From: Owenia fusiformis
Taxonomy: Eukaryota > Annelida > Polychaeta > Sabellida > Oweniidae
DNA: 64,000 bases
Direction of reading: 5' to 3'
Assembly (NCBI GenBank): GCA_903813345.2
Contig: CAIIXF020000003.1
Span: 19,174,931-19,238,930 of the forward strand
The translations under genes and the position numbers were made by a program. Below are positions 51,001 through 59,152 of this stretch, in pieces. The notes below the pieces were generated by a model. The model was not told the DNA's origin. It saw only the letters and a program-made list of their open reading frames with translations, and did not search any database. Each line of letters begins with the position of its first letter. Within the stretch, counting starts at the first letter, position 1.

Positions 51001-52588
51001 CCCCCTGTTTGAAAATGAATAGATGGCGCCTCTTTAACTGCACATAGCGAATTTACTTACCACACATTTTTACTCAAGTCAGGATAATTTACTCTTTAGA
51101 GTGTCTGGAACAAAATGATACCCTCAAACCTTTTATACTAGCCGATCACCGAAATCGGAACTGGGGACAGCATCACTAATATAGAATGGCACTTCTATTA
51201 CTTATCTTCCCGACCTCCTAATAACTACTATCTAGTATATCAGGTGTTATGAAATTAGATTTGCCATCTGATTTACTCGCAGACTAAATTTTCTTGAATT
51301 TCTTTTGAATCTTTACTTCAGTCGGCTTATTTTAAAAAAGCTTTAAGGCATTATCTACATAAATCTCTCCTTGTATGTTGAAAACCTCAAGGGTTTGAGA
51401 ACTTTTTATCGGGCCAGAAGTGTTTGATTGACACCTGCGCACGTAAACTTCTCACTTATATAATACAAACTAATCTCTAAATTCAGGTATTATTTATTTA
51501 CATGTATTGACTTACACATACGCTAATAAGGACTCTCAAAAGTATCTCAACATCTTGAAATTCTATCACTTTTAAAGAGAAGGCACGTGCCAATTTCCAT
51601 ATAAAGAAAACCAATAAAAATCAAATGAACTTAAAGGCCCCATATAAAGTCTGAAATTAGTGTTTAATCATCAATATTATTTGTCATAACTTCAAAAATT
51701 GTTTAAGACTTTTTTCTTTATTTTGTATTTCAATTTTCTGCCATTTTAGCAGCAAATTAAGTTAAGATTAATGGATAATTCATTTCAAAAGTTGTTTGTA
51801 AAACACAGTATTTTCTACACTCATTAGAGATCAAGTAAATGGAATATTATTTAATTGAACCATTTAATTTCTATTATTTAGGGTACATAACTTTTTATGA
51901 TTAACTTTTAAAATGAAGTAGATTATGTATATCAAGCTACCTGCATCTCTATACTATTGGTTTCAATTAGTACTAACATTTTCTGAAGGATTAATTGTTC
52001 ATCATTGTATATTCTCACATCATAGCTCAAAATATTACTGCGTGTATTATATGTACCTCTGAACAATGAACAAGAAGACGGCTTGAAATATGACCCTGTC
52101 AAACAAGATAGATTCATGCTGGCCAAACCAATCTGTACACCAAATACACAGTGCTTAACACAAACCAGGATTTTAAAGATGCAAAGTGTCTTATAGACAG
52201 AAGCTCAGTTACAAACTTGATAAAATGTTATTTTCTAGCTTGTCTAACTTATGGGGAGGGGGGGGGTGCACAGGCATTTTCGTTGTGCATTATTGAAAAT
52301 TGGCTGAATGCTTGATCAGGCCATAGTATAGGCATCTATTTTTGATCATGTCTTGAAGGCCATGTTTTAATATCCAAAAAAGTATCAAAAAGACAAGAAA
52401 TAGCAAGAAAATCTAAATAGAAAAGGTGTTAACCTGTAATGCAAACATAAAAAAATATGAAACATGTGGGCATTGAACTCACCTAAATCCTCCTGCCCAT
52501 CTGGGTTGAAGACTTCATCAGGGTCAGTATTCCCCTCCTGGGATTTATCCTTTGGATCTCCTTGATCCTTGATCTCTGATTTATTCAT
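21051..52588 (-). CDS. Transmembrane adenylyl cyclase, ADCY2/4/7 group
   Basis: Makes cAMP from ATP at the plasma membrane. Coding exons (minus): 52588-52483, 38548-38409, 37984-37628, 36736-36587, 34821-34661 (alternative 36232-36096), 33558-33319, 32687-32529, 31783-31633, 30947-30792, 29806-29751, 28910-28650, 28129-27517, 26952-26777, 24669-24585, 24000-23845, 23148-22900, 22021-21898 and 21292-21051 (stop TAG). All 17 junctions agree in phase, giving about 1,193 residues. Order: short acidic N-terminus, six-helix cassette 1, C1a with metal Asp310 (LYADIVNFT) and Asp354 (LGDCYYC), C1b ([14 protein letters not shown]), cassette 2, C2 with [19 protein letters not shown] (Lys about 1052), [13 protein letters not shown] (Asp1133, Asn1140, Arg1144). 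NCVKMGL and [12 protein letters not shown] place it with ADCY2/4/7 rather than 1/8, 5/6 or 9. A single invertebrate gene may be ancestral to all three, so no symbol is given. Confidence 0.9.
21441..21801. mobile_element. Mariner-like MITE
   Basis: Left CAGGGTGTTACAAAAAATTG and right gattttttgggacacctgg are inverted relatives, each next to TA. About 361 bp, no coding content. In the last intron of the cyclase. Confidence 0.6.
22022..22280 (-). repeat. Tandem array of cyclase exon 17 acceptor plus exon start
   Basis: Directly upstream (minus strand) of the real exon 17 acceptor are four further copies of a 60-70 bp unit. Each holds ttcttgtag-type acceptor sequence and the first 25-35 exon bases (agttcccctggagacag). 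Two copies keep the AG intact, one reads ttgtaa, and the outermost is cut short. Confidence 0.85.
22600..22836 (+). mobile_element. tRNA-derived SINE
   Basis: A tRNA-like head with A box (tggctcagtgg) and B box (gggttcaattccc) is followed by about 150 bp of unrelated body and an (ataa/ata)n tail at 22820-22836. The anticodon arm is degenerate. It ends 64 bases from the donor of cyclase exon 16. Confidence 0.7.
23170..23286 (-). pseudogene. Partial duplicate of cyclase exon 16 with its acceptor
   Basis: 130 bp upstream of the true acceptor (exon start 23148) a second acceptor (exon start 23278) leads into about 90 bp that is over 95% identical to the exon start ([20 protein letters not shown]), then runs into intron and a stop. 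Use of this acceptor would truncate C2. Confidence 0.88.
23517..23716. mobile_element. Mariner-like MITE
   Basis: Starts CAGGGTGTACTA and ends ttttgggacaccctata; about 200 bp. Similar termini to the 21441-21801 element. Confidence 0.55.
24036..24244. mobile_element. GCCCGTAGCCAGG foldback MITE, copy 2
   Basis: caggcccgtagccagg to tggctacgggcctg, with inner runs of ten G and ten C facing each other. It starts 36 bases upstream of the cyclase exon 15 acceptor. Confidence 0.8.
24585..28129 (-). CDS. Adenylyl cyclase exons 12-14: second membrane cassette
   Basis: Exons 28129-27517, 26952-26777 and 24669-24585. Starts [15 protein letters not shown], as in the family, followed by several hydrophobic helices ([31 protein letters not shown]) and an extracellular loop with candidate N-glycosylation sites (SNVTLC, SNFSVN, VNSSGV). 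Exon 13 is almost wholly hydrophobic; exon 14 ends [13 protein letters not shown]. Exon 14's donor CAG|GTTTGT is weak. Confidence 0.85.
25134..25604. mobile_element. Mariner-like non-autonomous element
   Basis: Left CAGAGTGGGCCAAAAAAA and right tttttggcccaccctg are inverted; both ends adjoin TA. 471 bp, no transposase frame. Confidence 0.65.
25605..26776. other. Cyclase intron 13, left part
   Basis: AT-rich. Contains a 3' half of a tRNA-like sequence at about 25990-26055 (tgtggttcaattcccag, a B-box). Otherwise I see nothing. Confidence 0.4.
28650..30947 (-). CDS. Adenylyl cyclase exons 9-11: C1b regulatory region
   Basis: Exons 30947-30792, 29806-29751 and 28910-28650. The first carries [15 protein letters not shown], equivalent to the ADCY2-group [15 protein letters not shown]. 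The other two encode a proline/serine-rich stretch ([20 protein letters not shown]) and a helical segment leading to cassette 2. The 56-bp exon 10 is called from splice motifs and phase fit only. Confidence 0.75.
29475..29635. repeat. Dispersed repeat, GTCACCACC/GGTGACAT family
   Basis: Same family as 17432-17575: ctgccatttgttacagac, gccaaacac, caccaacca, agactataacaataatgtca and a terminal ggtgacataaaa. Confidence 0.65.
30002..30506. mobile_element. 505-bp inverted-repeat element with 9-bp flanking duplication
   Basis: Ends GGATTTGTATAAAAAACCTC and, inverted, GGCTTTGTATAAAAAACCTC; the arms pair for more than 90 bp. The 9-bp repeat CAAAATGAG flanks it (29993-30001 and 30507-30515). The interior carries a minus-strand B-box-like gggttcgattcc near 30330. 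Confidence 0.78.
31340..31400 (-). pseudogene. Degenerate upstream copy of cyclase exon 9 start
   Basis: The minus strand reads tttgatatcag followed by sequence translating [12 protein letters not shown], against tttgatatag and [12 protein letters not shown] at the real exon 9 (start 30947). Lies 437 bp upstream and lacks the conserved remainder and donor. Confidence 0.75.
31633..33558 (-). CDS. Adenylyl cyclase exons 6-8: C1a catalytic domain
   Basis: Exons 33558-33319, 32687-32529 and 31783-31633. Encode [75 protein letters not shown] and [12 protein letters not shown]. Both metal-binding aspartates are intact. Exon 8 has a tandem array of its own acceptor immediately upstream (31797-32400). 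Confidence 0.88.
31797..32400 (-). repeat. About twelve-copy array of cyclase exon 8 acceptor plus exon start
   Basis: Unit of about 50 bp. On the minus strand most copies read cattccag followed by gagagtgcatata, matching the real junction cttattccag|gagagtccatata at 31783. Central copies are almost identical; outer copies decay. Confidence 0.88.
32982..33187. mobile_element. GCCCGTAGCCAGG foldback MITE, copy 3
   Basis: caggcccatagccagg to cctggctacgggcctg, inside the cyclase intron between exons 6 and 7. A C-run faces a G-rich inner arm. Confidence 0.8.
34018..34410. repeat. CAACTCATCCCTGG tandem array
   Basis: About 14 imperfect copies of a roughly 25-30 bp unit (caacccctagacaactcatc, cctggaaaactc). 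A single inverted copy (tgtctaggggatgagttga) follows near 34440. Related to 5771-5850. Confidence 0.8.
34661..34821 (-). CDS. Adenylyl cyclase exon 5b (canonical-like version)
   Basis: 161 bp, phase 0 in and phase 2 out. Encodes [20 protein letters not shown] ... [12 protein letters not shown], which matches the vertebrate ADCY2 segment just before the first catalytic aspartate (ERLLLSLLPAHIAMEMK ... FHNLYVKRHTNV). It joins exon 6 to give [10 protein letters not shown]. See the alternative exon at 36096-36232. Confidence 0.85.
36096..36232 (-). CDS. Adenylyl cyclase alternative exon 5a (candidate mutually exclusive exon)
   Basis: 137 bp with a good acceptor (tttttccttcag) and donor (GTTAG|GTATTG). 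Encodes [20 protein letters not shown] ... [12 protein letters not shown], homologous to exon 5b but diverged and eight residues shorter. Same phases as 5b (0 in, 2 out), so either can splice between exons 4 and 6. Using both adds 298 bp and shifts the frame. No stop codon inside, and the conserved (E/D)QL..S(V/I)IP and NV ends are kept, so it looks selected rather than decayed. Confidence 0.75.
36296..36590 (-). repeat. 177-bp tandem duplication carrying an extra exon 5a-type acceptor
   Basis: Segments around 36235-36405 and 36412-36585 are similar (gtgctcaaaatggta, tatatcatatttttggaaa). The upstream copy has its own ttttttcttcag|gacca at 36410 but no exon body behind it. Confidence 0.7.
36587..38548 (-). 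CDS. Adenylyl cyclase exons 2-4: first membrane cassette
   Basis: Exons 38548-38409, 37984-37628 and 36736-36587. They encode [18 protein letters not shown] leading into hydrophobic helices, then further transmembrane segments ([43 protein letters not shown]). The last exon has [17 protein letters not shown] and the conserved [18 protein letters not shown] linker that precedes C1a in the ADCY2/4/7 group. Confidence 0.85.
36752..36873. repeat. Dispersed repeat, GTCACCACC family
   Basis: Contains gtcaccacctgccatttgct, gccaaacaccaac and gttggagactataacaatat. Begins 16 bases upstream of the cyclase exon 4 acceptor. Confidence 0.65.
37098..37121. repeat. (GTTT)n microsatellite
   Basis: Six tetranucleotide repeats. 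Confidence 0.9.
38030..38225. repeat. Tandem repeat of about 55-60 bp
   Basis: Four imperfect units of gtttgttttcctttgaggtt ... aatcatagtttgggat upstream of cyclase exon 3. No exon-derived part recognised. Confidence 0.7.
38549..39520 (-). repeat. About 60-bp array derived from cyclase exon 2 acceptor
   Basis: Fifteen or so units of aaagcacaaagataaataat ... ccaatgtattggtgtggctag. Minus strand: gtgcttctag|CCACACCAAT, the same as the real junction gtgctttcag|CCACACCAAT at 38548. Three units (near 38795-38830, 39165-39195 and 39300-39335) extend further into exon-like sequence (tggacatagaggggtta against tggacattgaggagtta). Confidence 0.85.
40329..40640. repeat. 27-bp array of nested palindromes
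   Basis: About eleven copies of cagtactgtttttgaaaac plus agcgctg(t)a. Each unit holds the palindromes cagtactg and cagcgctg and an inverted tgttttt/gaaaaca pair, so it can form a ladder of hairpins. Confidence 0.85.
41521..41713. mobile_element. GCCCGTAGCCAGG foldback MITE, degenerate copy
   Basis: Left end decayed (gagccctagcaag); right end ctctggctacaggcctg intact. Same internal order as the other copies. Confidence 0.7.
43096..43222. mobile_element. Hairpin MITE
   Basis: agtctcacttatagatttt on the left and aaaatctctgatagtgtgag on the right are inverted relatives, with a short interior. Confidence 0.55.
43297..43425 (+). other. Orphan exon-like open segment with good donor
   Basis: A plus-strand frame without stops reads [20 protein letters not shown] then [11 protein letters not shown] and ends ATAAG|GTATGTG. 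No ATG is in that frame. An ATG in strong context (aaaatggcgg) gives only a 9-codon frame. No partner exon was found in the window. It may be a first exon of an unseen gene nested in the cyclase intron, or chance. Confidence 0.25.
44485..44722. mobile_element. G/C-run foldback-like element
   Basis: Begins near ggggtgcatctgggaacta and ends with a run of about 17 G then tatccctcttatccgccagtg. Internal aggcccctaaaacc and aaggccctttcttg motifs. Probably a MITE; terminal inverted repeats are not clear. Confidence 0.35.
46052..46990. repeat. Left-arm tandem array of the foldback element, about 170-bp unit
   Basis: Five to six units; those starting near 46052, 46223, 46399 and 46570 are close copies and the inner ones decay. 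Mirrored at 49390-50650. Confidence 0.85.
47347..47630. mobile_element. Small hairpin element inside the foldback centre
   Basis: attctctagtttgcatggtt ... tgtca on the left and tgacaaacatgcaaactaga ... gaat on the right are inverted copies about 190 bp apart. Confidence 0.55.
47865..49231. mobile_element. Tigger/pogo-like element, mostly decayed
   Basis: Inverted ends CAGTAAAACCTGTCTAATCC and (inverted) CAGTAAAACCTGTATATCTG, each flanked by TA. 1,367 bp. A minus-strand fragment at 48233-48418 ends [13 protein letters not shown], resembling the C-terminus of pogo/Tigger transposases. The interior has a direct repeat of about 170 bp (48473-48640 and 48694-48862). Inserted in the centre of the large foldback element. 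Confidence 0.75.
48233..48418 (-). pseudogene. C-terminal remnant of a pogo/Tigger transposase
   Basis: 61 codons, [20 protein letters not shown] ... [13 protein letters not shown]. Only the tail is left; no DDE catalytic region. Its QTTMKDFF has the QxxhxxFF form of a PCNA-binding peptide, a feature reported for pogo transposase. Confidence 0.5.
49390..50650. repeat. Right-arm tandem array of the foldback element, about 170-bp unit
   Basis: Seven or so units in inverted orientation relative to the left arm, each with gtgagatatggtcacccctg and agtaatattatgacaaa. More copies than on the left, so the arms expanded independently. Confidence 0.85.
52483..52588 (-). CDS. Adenylyl cyclase exon 1 (N-terminus)
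   Basis: Encodes a short acidic start [19 protein letters not shown] followed by [14 protein letters not shown], ending at a good donor (TTAG|GTGAGT) in phase 1. This joins exactly to the two spare bases of exon 2 (AG|CC ACA CCA ATG). An upstream in-frame ATG at 52633 exists; I prefer 52588 because an acceptor-like tatgtcag lies just before it. The link rests on phase match and position, not on family similarity, since this end of the protein is variable. If wrong, translation would start at MGMDIEELY in exon 2. Confidence 0.6.
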
Positions 52589-54274
52589 TATGATCTGACA
52601 TATCCCAATAAATACTGAAGTTAATCCATCCACTACATAACAACTGTTAGATCCTTATAGTCTAACATGAGTTTACGTTTGTTGAATATACTTTTTGCGT
52701 CTTCAACTTTTTTCTCTTATCAATTTGGGTTTGGTAAAAAACATATTTTGCATTTCTTCTCTCTTTATAAATCACATAGATTTTAGTTTTGGAGTTTTGT
52801 TTCTTACACATTCTTTCACATTTTTTTTACTTTTACAATCAGGCCATGTTTTTATAGCAGGCCTAACATTGTTAAGGAGGTCGCTACTTGTTGATTGTTT
52901 CATTGAATTAACCATGCCTTTTAATAGCTTCAGAACACAACTATAGCCCGAAGCCAACAAAATGTAAATACAAGCTATTTTTGAAACATAACTTGCGTCA
53001 GTTCATTAACTTAATAACACATAATTTGTGATTAAGTAATTAGAGCTCCTACTATTCATTATTTATCATGTGACCTTGAGATCATTATCTAGGAAAAATG
53101 ACAACATTTTACGTAATGTAGCCTTAAGATATACCATTAAATCAGAAAAATGACAAAATTGTGCATCAGGTGGTTTAATGTTGTTGTTTTAGTTCAATGT
53201 CCTTGGGTTCAATCACAGTCCTTAGTTACCATCAGAGTCCTTAGTTACCATCAGAGTCCTTAGTTACTGTCCTTAGTTACGAACAATTAGAGAAAATAAT
53301 CATCAGAGTCCTTAGTTACTGCCCTTAGTTACCATCATCATATAGTTTCTAATATGAAACAATTAGAGAAAATAATCATCAAGATGAGGATTAGTTCTTC
53401 TGTAACAATCTATCATTTAAACTCATCAAATGATAATTAGACAATTCTTCATGCATCACTGTCTTAGTCTAATCACTCATAAGTGTACCATGCAGAAAAT
53501 ATTCCGTAATTGACTAGAATGGTAAGTCCTCTGCATCCAATTACTGTGTTGCGCAGAATTAATTATAACTTAGTCGGCTGCCCTGTCACTTTCAAAACAT
53601 TTGAACTGAACAGCCCTTTTTGTGATTCATCCCATGTCAAAAGTCCATCAAATTATTAGTAGGACATGGTCTGACCTATCGTCACTTATTACGTACATTC
53701 TAAATAATCACAACATTTTGTTTAACCGATTCCAAATGACATCTAATTTTTAAACCCCTGCCCCTGTTATTGTTTTGAAGACCAGGAGGCTGGGGTTTTT
53801 GTAAACTATATTAATCTCCTTTAAAGTATTTTGTCACTTGACGTCACTTCGGTAATTGTTCTTGATCTCAGTTGTCACTGGAGTTACTTTTGTAGTTGTT
53901 GATGAATAGAGGCACATCTACCAGTTGGACGTATAAAATGATTTGTGTATAAAGTTAAAATGTTGTATTCATTATGTCTTCAGAGGTAATATTTTAATAA
54001 GTGTTAAAAACAAAACAAAATGTTGAGATTTATTTTGTAAATCTCAACATTTTTCTTATGTCTTCAATATATACATTTGCTCTTCTTAACAAAACTTCCC
54101 AAGATTCTAATTTTGGATGTCTTCAATCCTTTCTCTGTTTTTTACAGCTATGTTTACTCGTCAGTCTCTGTATATGCCTGTCCATGTCTAAATATTCTAT
54201 AAGGTCGTGCCAGTTCTACAGTTTCCTCCAGTAGATTGAATTGCCTGATTGCATTCCTGATATTCTTGCATTTA
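52589..54274. other. 5' flank of the cyclase gene
   Basis: No promoter element identified with confidence. Contains a short tandem repeat (53195-53340) and otherwise AT-rich unique sequence. Confidence 0.4.
53195..53340. repeat. GTCCTTAGTTACCATCAGA tandem repeat
   Basis: Six to seven imperfect copies of agtccttagttaccatcag, with an interspersed gaacaattagagaaaataat block. Confidence 0.75.
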
Positions 54275-54457
54275 CAGTAAAACCAGTATACCCGAACACC
54301 TACCTTATCCGAACACCCCTCAGGATGAACACTTTTTGGTCCGAAGTTTGCTATCCCCGATTAACTCACATATTAAGAAACCTTGAAATGTGAACACTTG
54401 CTATTCAAAACACTTTTGGCCAATCTCAGGGGGATTCAGATTAGACAGGTTTGACTG
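54275..54457. mobile_element. Tigger/pogo-like MITE
   Basis: CAGTAAAACCAGTATACCCG to (inverted) GCAGTCAAACCTGTCTAATC. Internal ccgaacacc and gtgaacact motifs shared with 47865-49231 and 533-697. Confidence 0.7.
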
Positions 54458-54810
54458 CATATACTTTAGATTGCTTATCAAGTTCACCTTATTTCCCCGC
54501 TGATTCCACTCATTTCTACTTTAAACAAGAACCTGTTGAATTTCAAGTCTATTGGACATTCTCATATACAAAGACTCTGATTGACTTTATAATTCATTTG
54601 TTAGTATAAGAAGATAGTTTTACTTAACAATGACTTAAGGTAGTTATATACTGATAAAAGATGTCTCAATGCAGCAATGATTGGATAACTGTTTAACTTT
54701 AAGTCATTACAAAGTCTCTTTCAATACCCCATAATAATCACACATCCATGTTTTCTGCATGAGAAAATTCTGCGCAGAAATTCTATATGAAAAAGTGAAA
54801 TGTTGTTACG

Positions 54811-54991
54811 CAGGCCCGTAGCCAGGGGGGGTTCGATGGCCAAAAATTCTTTCAAAATCATGCAGTTTTTCAACATTCTGAGCACATTTTAAGTGATTTA
54901 GGTCATTTTTGGACCAAAACTGTCAAAAGTGAACCCCCCTGGAAATTTTCAAAAAGTGAACCACCCTTGGCAAATCCTGGCTATGGGCCTG
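54811..54991. mobile_element. GCCCGTAGCCAGG foldback MITE, copy 4
   Basis: caggcccgtagccagggggg to tggctatgggcctg. Lacks the inner hairpin seen in copy 1. Confidence 0.8.
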
Positions 54992-55449
54992 TTACTTAAT
55001 CTTGAAATGCAAAGGCAAAAGTTCAAGAATTTGGGAAAAGACACCAAGTTTTGTGGCTCAATCAAAATAAAATACTTCTACTGAGTCAATAACCTACAGA
55101 TTATATCATTTATACCAACATTCAATGCACAGTATGTGTCCATCACCTGTGGATTTTTCAAATCAACCTGACCTTCCATAAGTTAAAGATTGTTATTTCT
55201 GGGAATAGATACAATGATGTTTTCAACTACTTCCATCCCTAGATGTTCCTTTCAGTGGCTTCTCAGGCTTATTGGTTCTTGATTGTGTATATTCTAAGAG
55301 GCCAATCTAAGCATTGTTATCATATGATAACTACACTAATTAGATCTTGTTACAGTGCAGTGTGATATCCCTAGTACAGAAACATCAATCTGGTGTACCA
55401 TGGACTTTCAATTCTATTGAATGCTCATGGGTGTACCAAGATTAGAGAT

Positions 55450-55930
55450 TGAATATAACTTTGCAATATGCTGAAGATTTGCACCCAGTTAAAAATGTGG
55501 TGCACCCAGATGGAAATGAATATTATACGCAATATGCTGATGATTTAAACCAATTAAGTTAAAAATTTGGTGCACCCAGATGGAATTAAATATAAATATT
55601 ACATGCAATATGCTGAGGATTTGCACCCAGTTAGAAATTTGATGCACCAAGATGAAATTAGATATTACATGCAATATGCAGAAAATTTGCACCCAGTTAG
55701 AAATTTGGTGCACCCAGATGAAATTGAATGTCACAAGCAATATGCAGAAAATTTGCATCTAGTCAGAAATTTGGTGCACCCAGATGAAATTGAATGTCAC
55801 ATGCAATATGCAGAAAATTTGCGTCTAGTCGGAAATTTGGTGCACCTGAAGGAGAGATTGAGTATTACATGCAATAAGGTGAAGATAAATTTGCACCAAG
55901 TTAGAAATTTGGAAATGATGAAGAATGATA
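55450..55930. repeat. 60-66 bp tandem repeat, open in frame
   Basis: About seven units containing gcaatatgcagaaaatttgc and gaaatttggtgcacccagat. Units of 60-66 bp keep a plus-strand frame open (55567-55959), reading repeats of NLVHPDEIECHMQYAENL, but there is no gene context, so I treat it as a minisatellite. Confidence 0.8.
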
Positions 55931-55959
55931 AGGATATTTTGTGGTATTTAAAATTATAA

Positions 55960-58900
55960 GAAAACAAAACATCCCAAAAAGGGATAACACTGTTAAAAGC
56001 CCATTAATCCATACTGCATCATGATAATCATTGTTTTCACAAAGTTGTGGATAATTCATCAATGAGTTGTTTGTTTCTCATTATCAGTGCACTAGAACTA
56101 TCTCCAATTCTGTTCCCTTTATCTTCATTTCTTTCAAAGTGGTTATTGATACCAAGATAAAACAGATTTCCGCACCTCAAATCTCTTAATTGTGCAGATT
56201 GTGTTTCTAAAGGTAGATCATATAGTATGTTCACATCTGGTTAATTGATCATAGTATGTCTGTATCTCAGATCACCAATCCTTTAATGACGTCCTGTGAG
56301 TAAATTACTTTCCAGTCATGCATATTCCACCAAATTTCTCTATATAATTTGAAACACCTATCCAATGTTCTTACATTTCTATACAATTTAGTATGTTATC
56401 TAAAAGCCTGTTAACTTTATTCCTTGCTAATTTGACTATTTTCCACTCTATTTTTCATTTCAAAACATGCTCTTAATGATTTGTTTCCGAAAATGTTGAT
56501 TCTATTTTCACCCATATCTTCTGTCTTATCAGCAATCATCACCATGTGAAGACAGCAAGATAGACAGAAACCTTAGGGGTAGAATACAAGATGGGGATGG
56601 GATAACCTTTTTGCTCAAAATCTTAGAATGTTCAAGTGAATTTTGAGGAGAAAGAGAACTGAATCACCAGACCACCATCAAAGGGGGTGTCTCATTAGTA
56701 CCTCAGTTTTAGAATCCTTACTCTTGATAGATGCCCTGAATATAACTTCAAACTCAAAAAGATAAAGGTCCTGGGGATCTATTTCAAATTGATCAAAAAA
56801 GCAACCCAGAAAAGCAATATTGCTATTTCAAACCTGCACCTTCTGTTCATAAAAAGCTATCAACTAAATATCAATGCATTAATAATCTTATCAGTTAATG
56901 TAAAAATAATATATGTCCAAATTTTGTATTTTAACAGAAGGTCCTGCTTTAAATCATCATATATGGAACTATATAACTTAAACCTAGTTATTACATGGGG
57001 GTAAAGCAGACACGATGGTACTGTGAGCATTTGAGGGTCCACGTCATACCCCCAAGCTCGCTCATACTGTACATTGTGTTTAACCCCATGTATTCGTCCA
57101 CAATAAGCAAAGGTTGATTTTCAAACTCAATATAACAAATGTGTAGAATTTATTGTCAATATCAAAAACTTATCAAATTACAAAAATTACAAATAAATGT
57201 AATATAATCACATTGTCTGACAAATCAGTGAATCTCTCTTAACAGGGTCAAGGTCATTGAAGATGAGATGGGATTAAGCGACAATACGACAATTCGTGTG
57301 AACAACCTAGCAAGATGATTGTTCTACATGCCTTAGGTTATCCTTTGACTGGAAAGATGTTTTTTATTGAACAATCTACTTTTAACTTGAAAAGATTCAG
57401 TTCACCTGTTCGTATTATCCTTGATGAGGGGTACAACTGAGCTGATTTTTGTGTATCTTTTCTCCAGAAAATAGAATTTTAAGAAAATTGTAGGGCTGCT
57501 GTAATTCATCCATTTCAATGTGTGGTTAAAATCCTTTCCGATACTCAATTTAGTTATTTCTCTGTCAAACCAAATGCAAGACTATGTGCACCAGACCATG
57601 GCACCAGAATTCTGCAATATTTGTATCTTTGCATCTTTATTATACCAGAAAATATTTCGACAACCAATTTTGGTACAAACCTAACTGCCTGAAAATTTAC
57701 TAAATTCTCTGTCTACTAAACAAAAAAGGTCATTCATAATTGCCATGTTGCTTTGGTCAGTTCTATTCCACAACATTTGCTTTTAATTAACAATATCTTA
57801 ACTTTGATTGAATAGCCTAATGGGCCAGGTTCAAGTGACCAGGTTACATCATAAATAAAATTACAGTCTGCCTGATGGTGTTGTCTAATTAAAATCTAAC
57901 TAGCCCTACTAGTACTACCCTTTGTATTTGTTCAGCTTCACTTCTTAAAAGAGCGCTTCATCTTCACTCGTTCAGTTAACAATAAATCTCGGAATCAATG
58001 AGCCAATCAGAGTTGATTGTCAAAATATGGTAGATTGAACAGATTTATGAACTGGGGTATCACAGGCACCAGGCGTCAGGGCAGGGCTGCTAAAGTGTAA
58101 TGTAGTTTATACTAGACAGAGGTTAGTTTATAACTAGACTGTGTGCAGGGTAAGCTGGCCCAGATTAAAGAAACTGGCTCTGGGGCTCTAGTACAGTGCT
58201 TATGGCGCACCCTGTTGGTGTAATCTTGATCTTTTAACCTAAAAATATTCAGAGAGGGAACTAGAAAAACGAAGACATGAAATATATTATATGTGTTTAG
58301 ATATATCAGTTTGCTGAGTTCATTATGATTATGTTTTTGAATTCATTAAGCTTAAATACTATTTAGTTATGGTCATGTACTGCAATATTTTGTCTAAAGG
58401 TAAGACAAATAACAGAACAATTTCAGAAACTGTCATTATCAGCCCCTAATTGATATATTGATTGATGCTCAGAATACATCATTACGACTAATGAGCCTTC
58501 AAGTTGACGAATAACTTCATTAATTTGCTACAAATAATTGTAAAAAATAAAGGGACTTCACGCACGAAATATCTCTGAGCTTTTTATCCAGATTTATACC
58601 TTCCAATCAATTATACTGCAAACAAGACTTAATACTTTTACGATCTTGCAAAAACTGAATTAGATTTGCATCAAAAAGAGTATTCAAAATACTGGCAGAC
58701 ATGTTTTTGGAGGGTGATTCAAGCCAAGGCTACCCTTTGAAATAATTTGATTACACATCTTGAAAAGAGAGCTTCATCTACATAGTTAATACTATAATCA
58801 GTACTTCAGGCCTTTCTATTCCAAAGGTTTGAATCTTATAAAAGAAAACAAGTTTTCATATGACAAAAATGTCATCAAATAGTACAACTTAGGAGAGTGA

Positions 58901-59031
58901 ACAAAAACTGCATCCAAACAAAGATGGGAATGCCAAATGTACATAAATATTGAAATAAATATTGAAATAAAAATATATTTATTCCACAATAAAGAAACGA
59001 TCTTTGAATAGTTGTTATGACAATATATTAG
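55960..59031. other. Gene-poor stretch
   Basis: Contains one hairpin element (56993-57092). Otherwise AT-rich, with no exon, RNA or repeat structure that I can support. Confidence 0.4.
56993..57092. mobile_element. Hairpin MITE, GGGGGTAAAGCAGAC family, copy 1
   Basis: acatgggggtaaagcagac at the left end pairs with gtgtttaaccccatgt at the right. A related copy lies at 60772-60930 in opposite orientation. Confidence 0.6.
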
Positions 59032-59152
59032 AGAGTTTAAGCTTGCATAAAAATTTGAAATGCCAACCTATACGTATGACCAGTCGCCCGCACAAATATA
59101 AATATTTTCTGTTCGCTTATAGGTTGTGAAAAACATTGCAAGCTTAAACTCC
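59032..59152. mobile_element. Hairpin MITE
   Basis: agagtttaagcttgca on the left and tgcaagcttaaactcc on the right are inverted copies; about 121 bp. Confidence 0.65.

Larger units (their letters stand above)
45535..51171. mobile_element. 5.6 kb foldback element with tandem-repeat arms
   Basis: Starts GCTGTCCCCAGCTCCGATTT and ends with the inverted GCTGTCCCCAGTTCCGATTT. The left arm (about 45535-47130) is mirrored in the right arm (about 49236-51171). Each arm has about 510 bp of unique outer sequence (gatggcgcctctttaactg and its inverse), then about five to seven tandem units of about 170 bp (aggggtgaccatatctcac ... ttcttattagtaatatta), then a short inner block (gactgtctcc, tttcaaatatttgcatct). 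The structure resembles Foldback/Galileo-type elements, but no transposase is visible. The centre holds a nested Tigger-like element and a small hairpin MITE. Confidence 0.85.
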
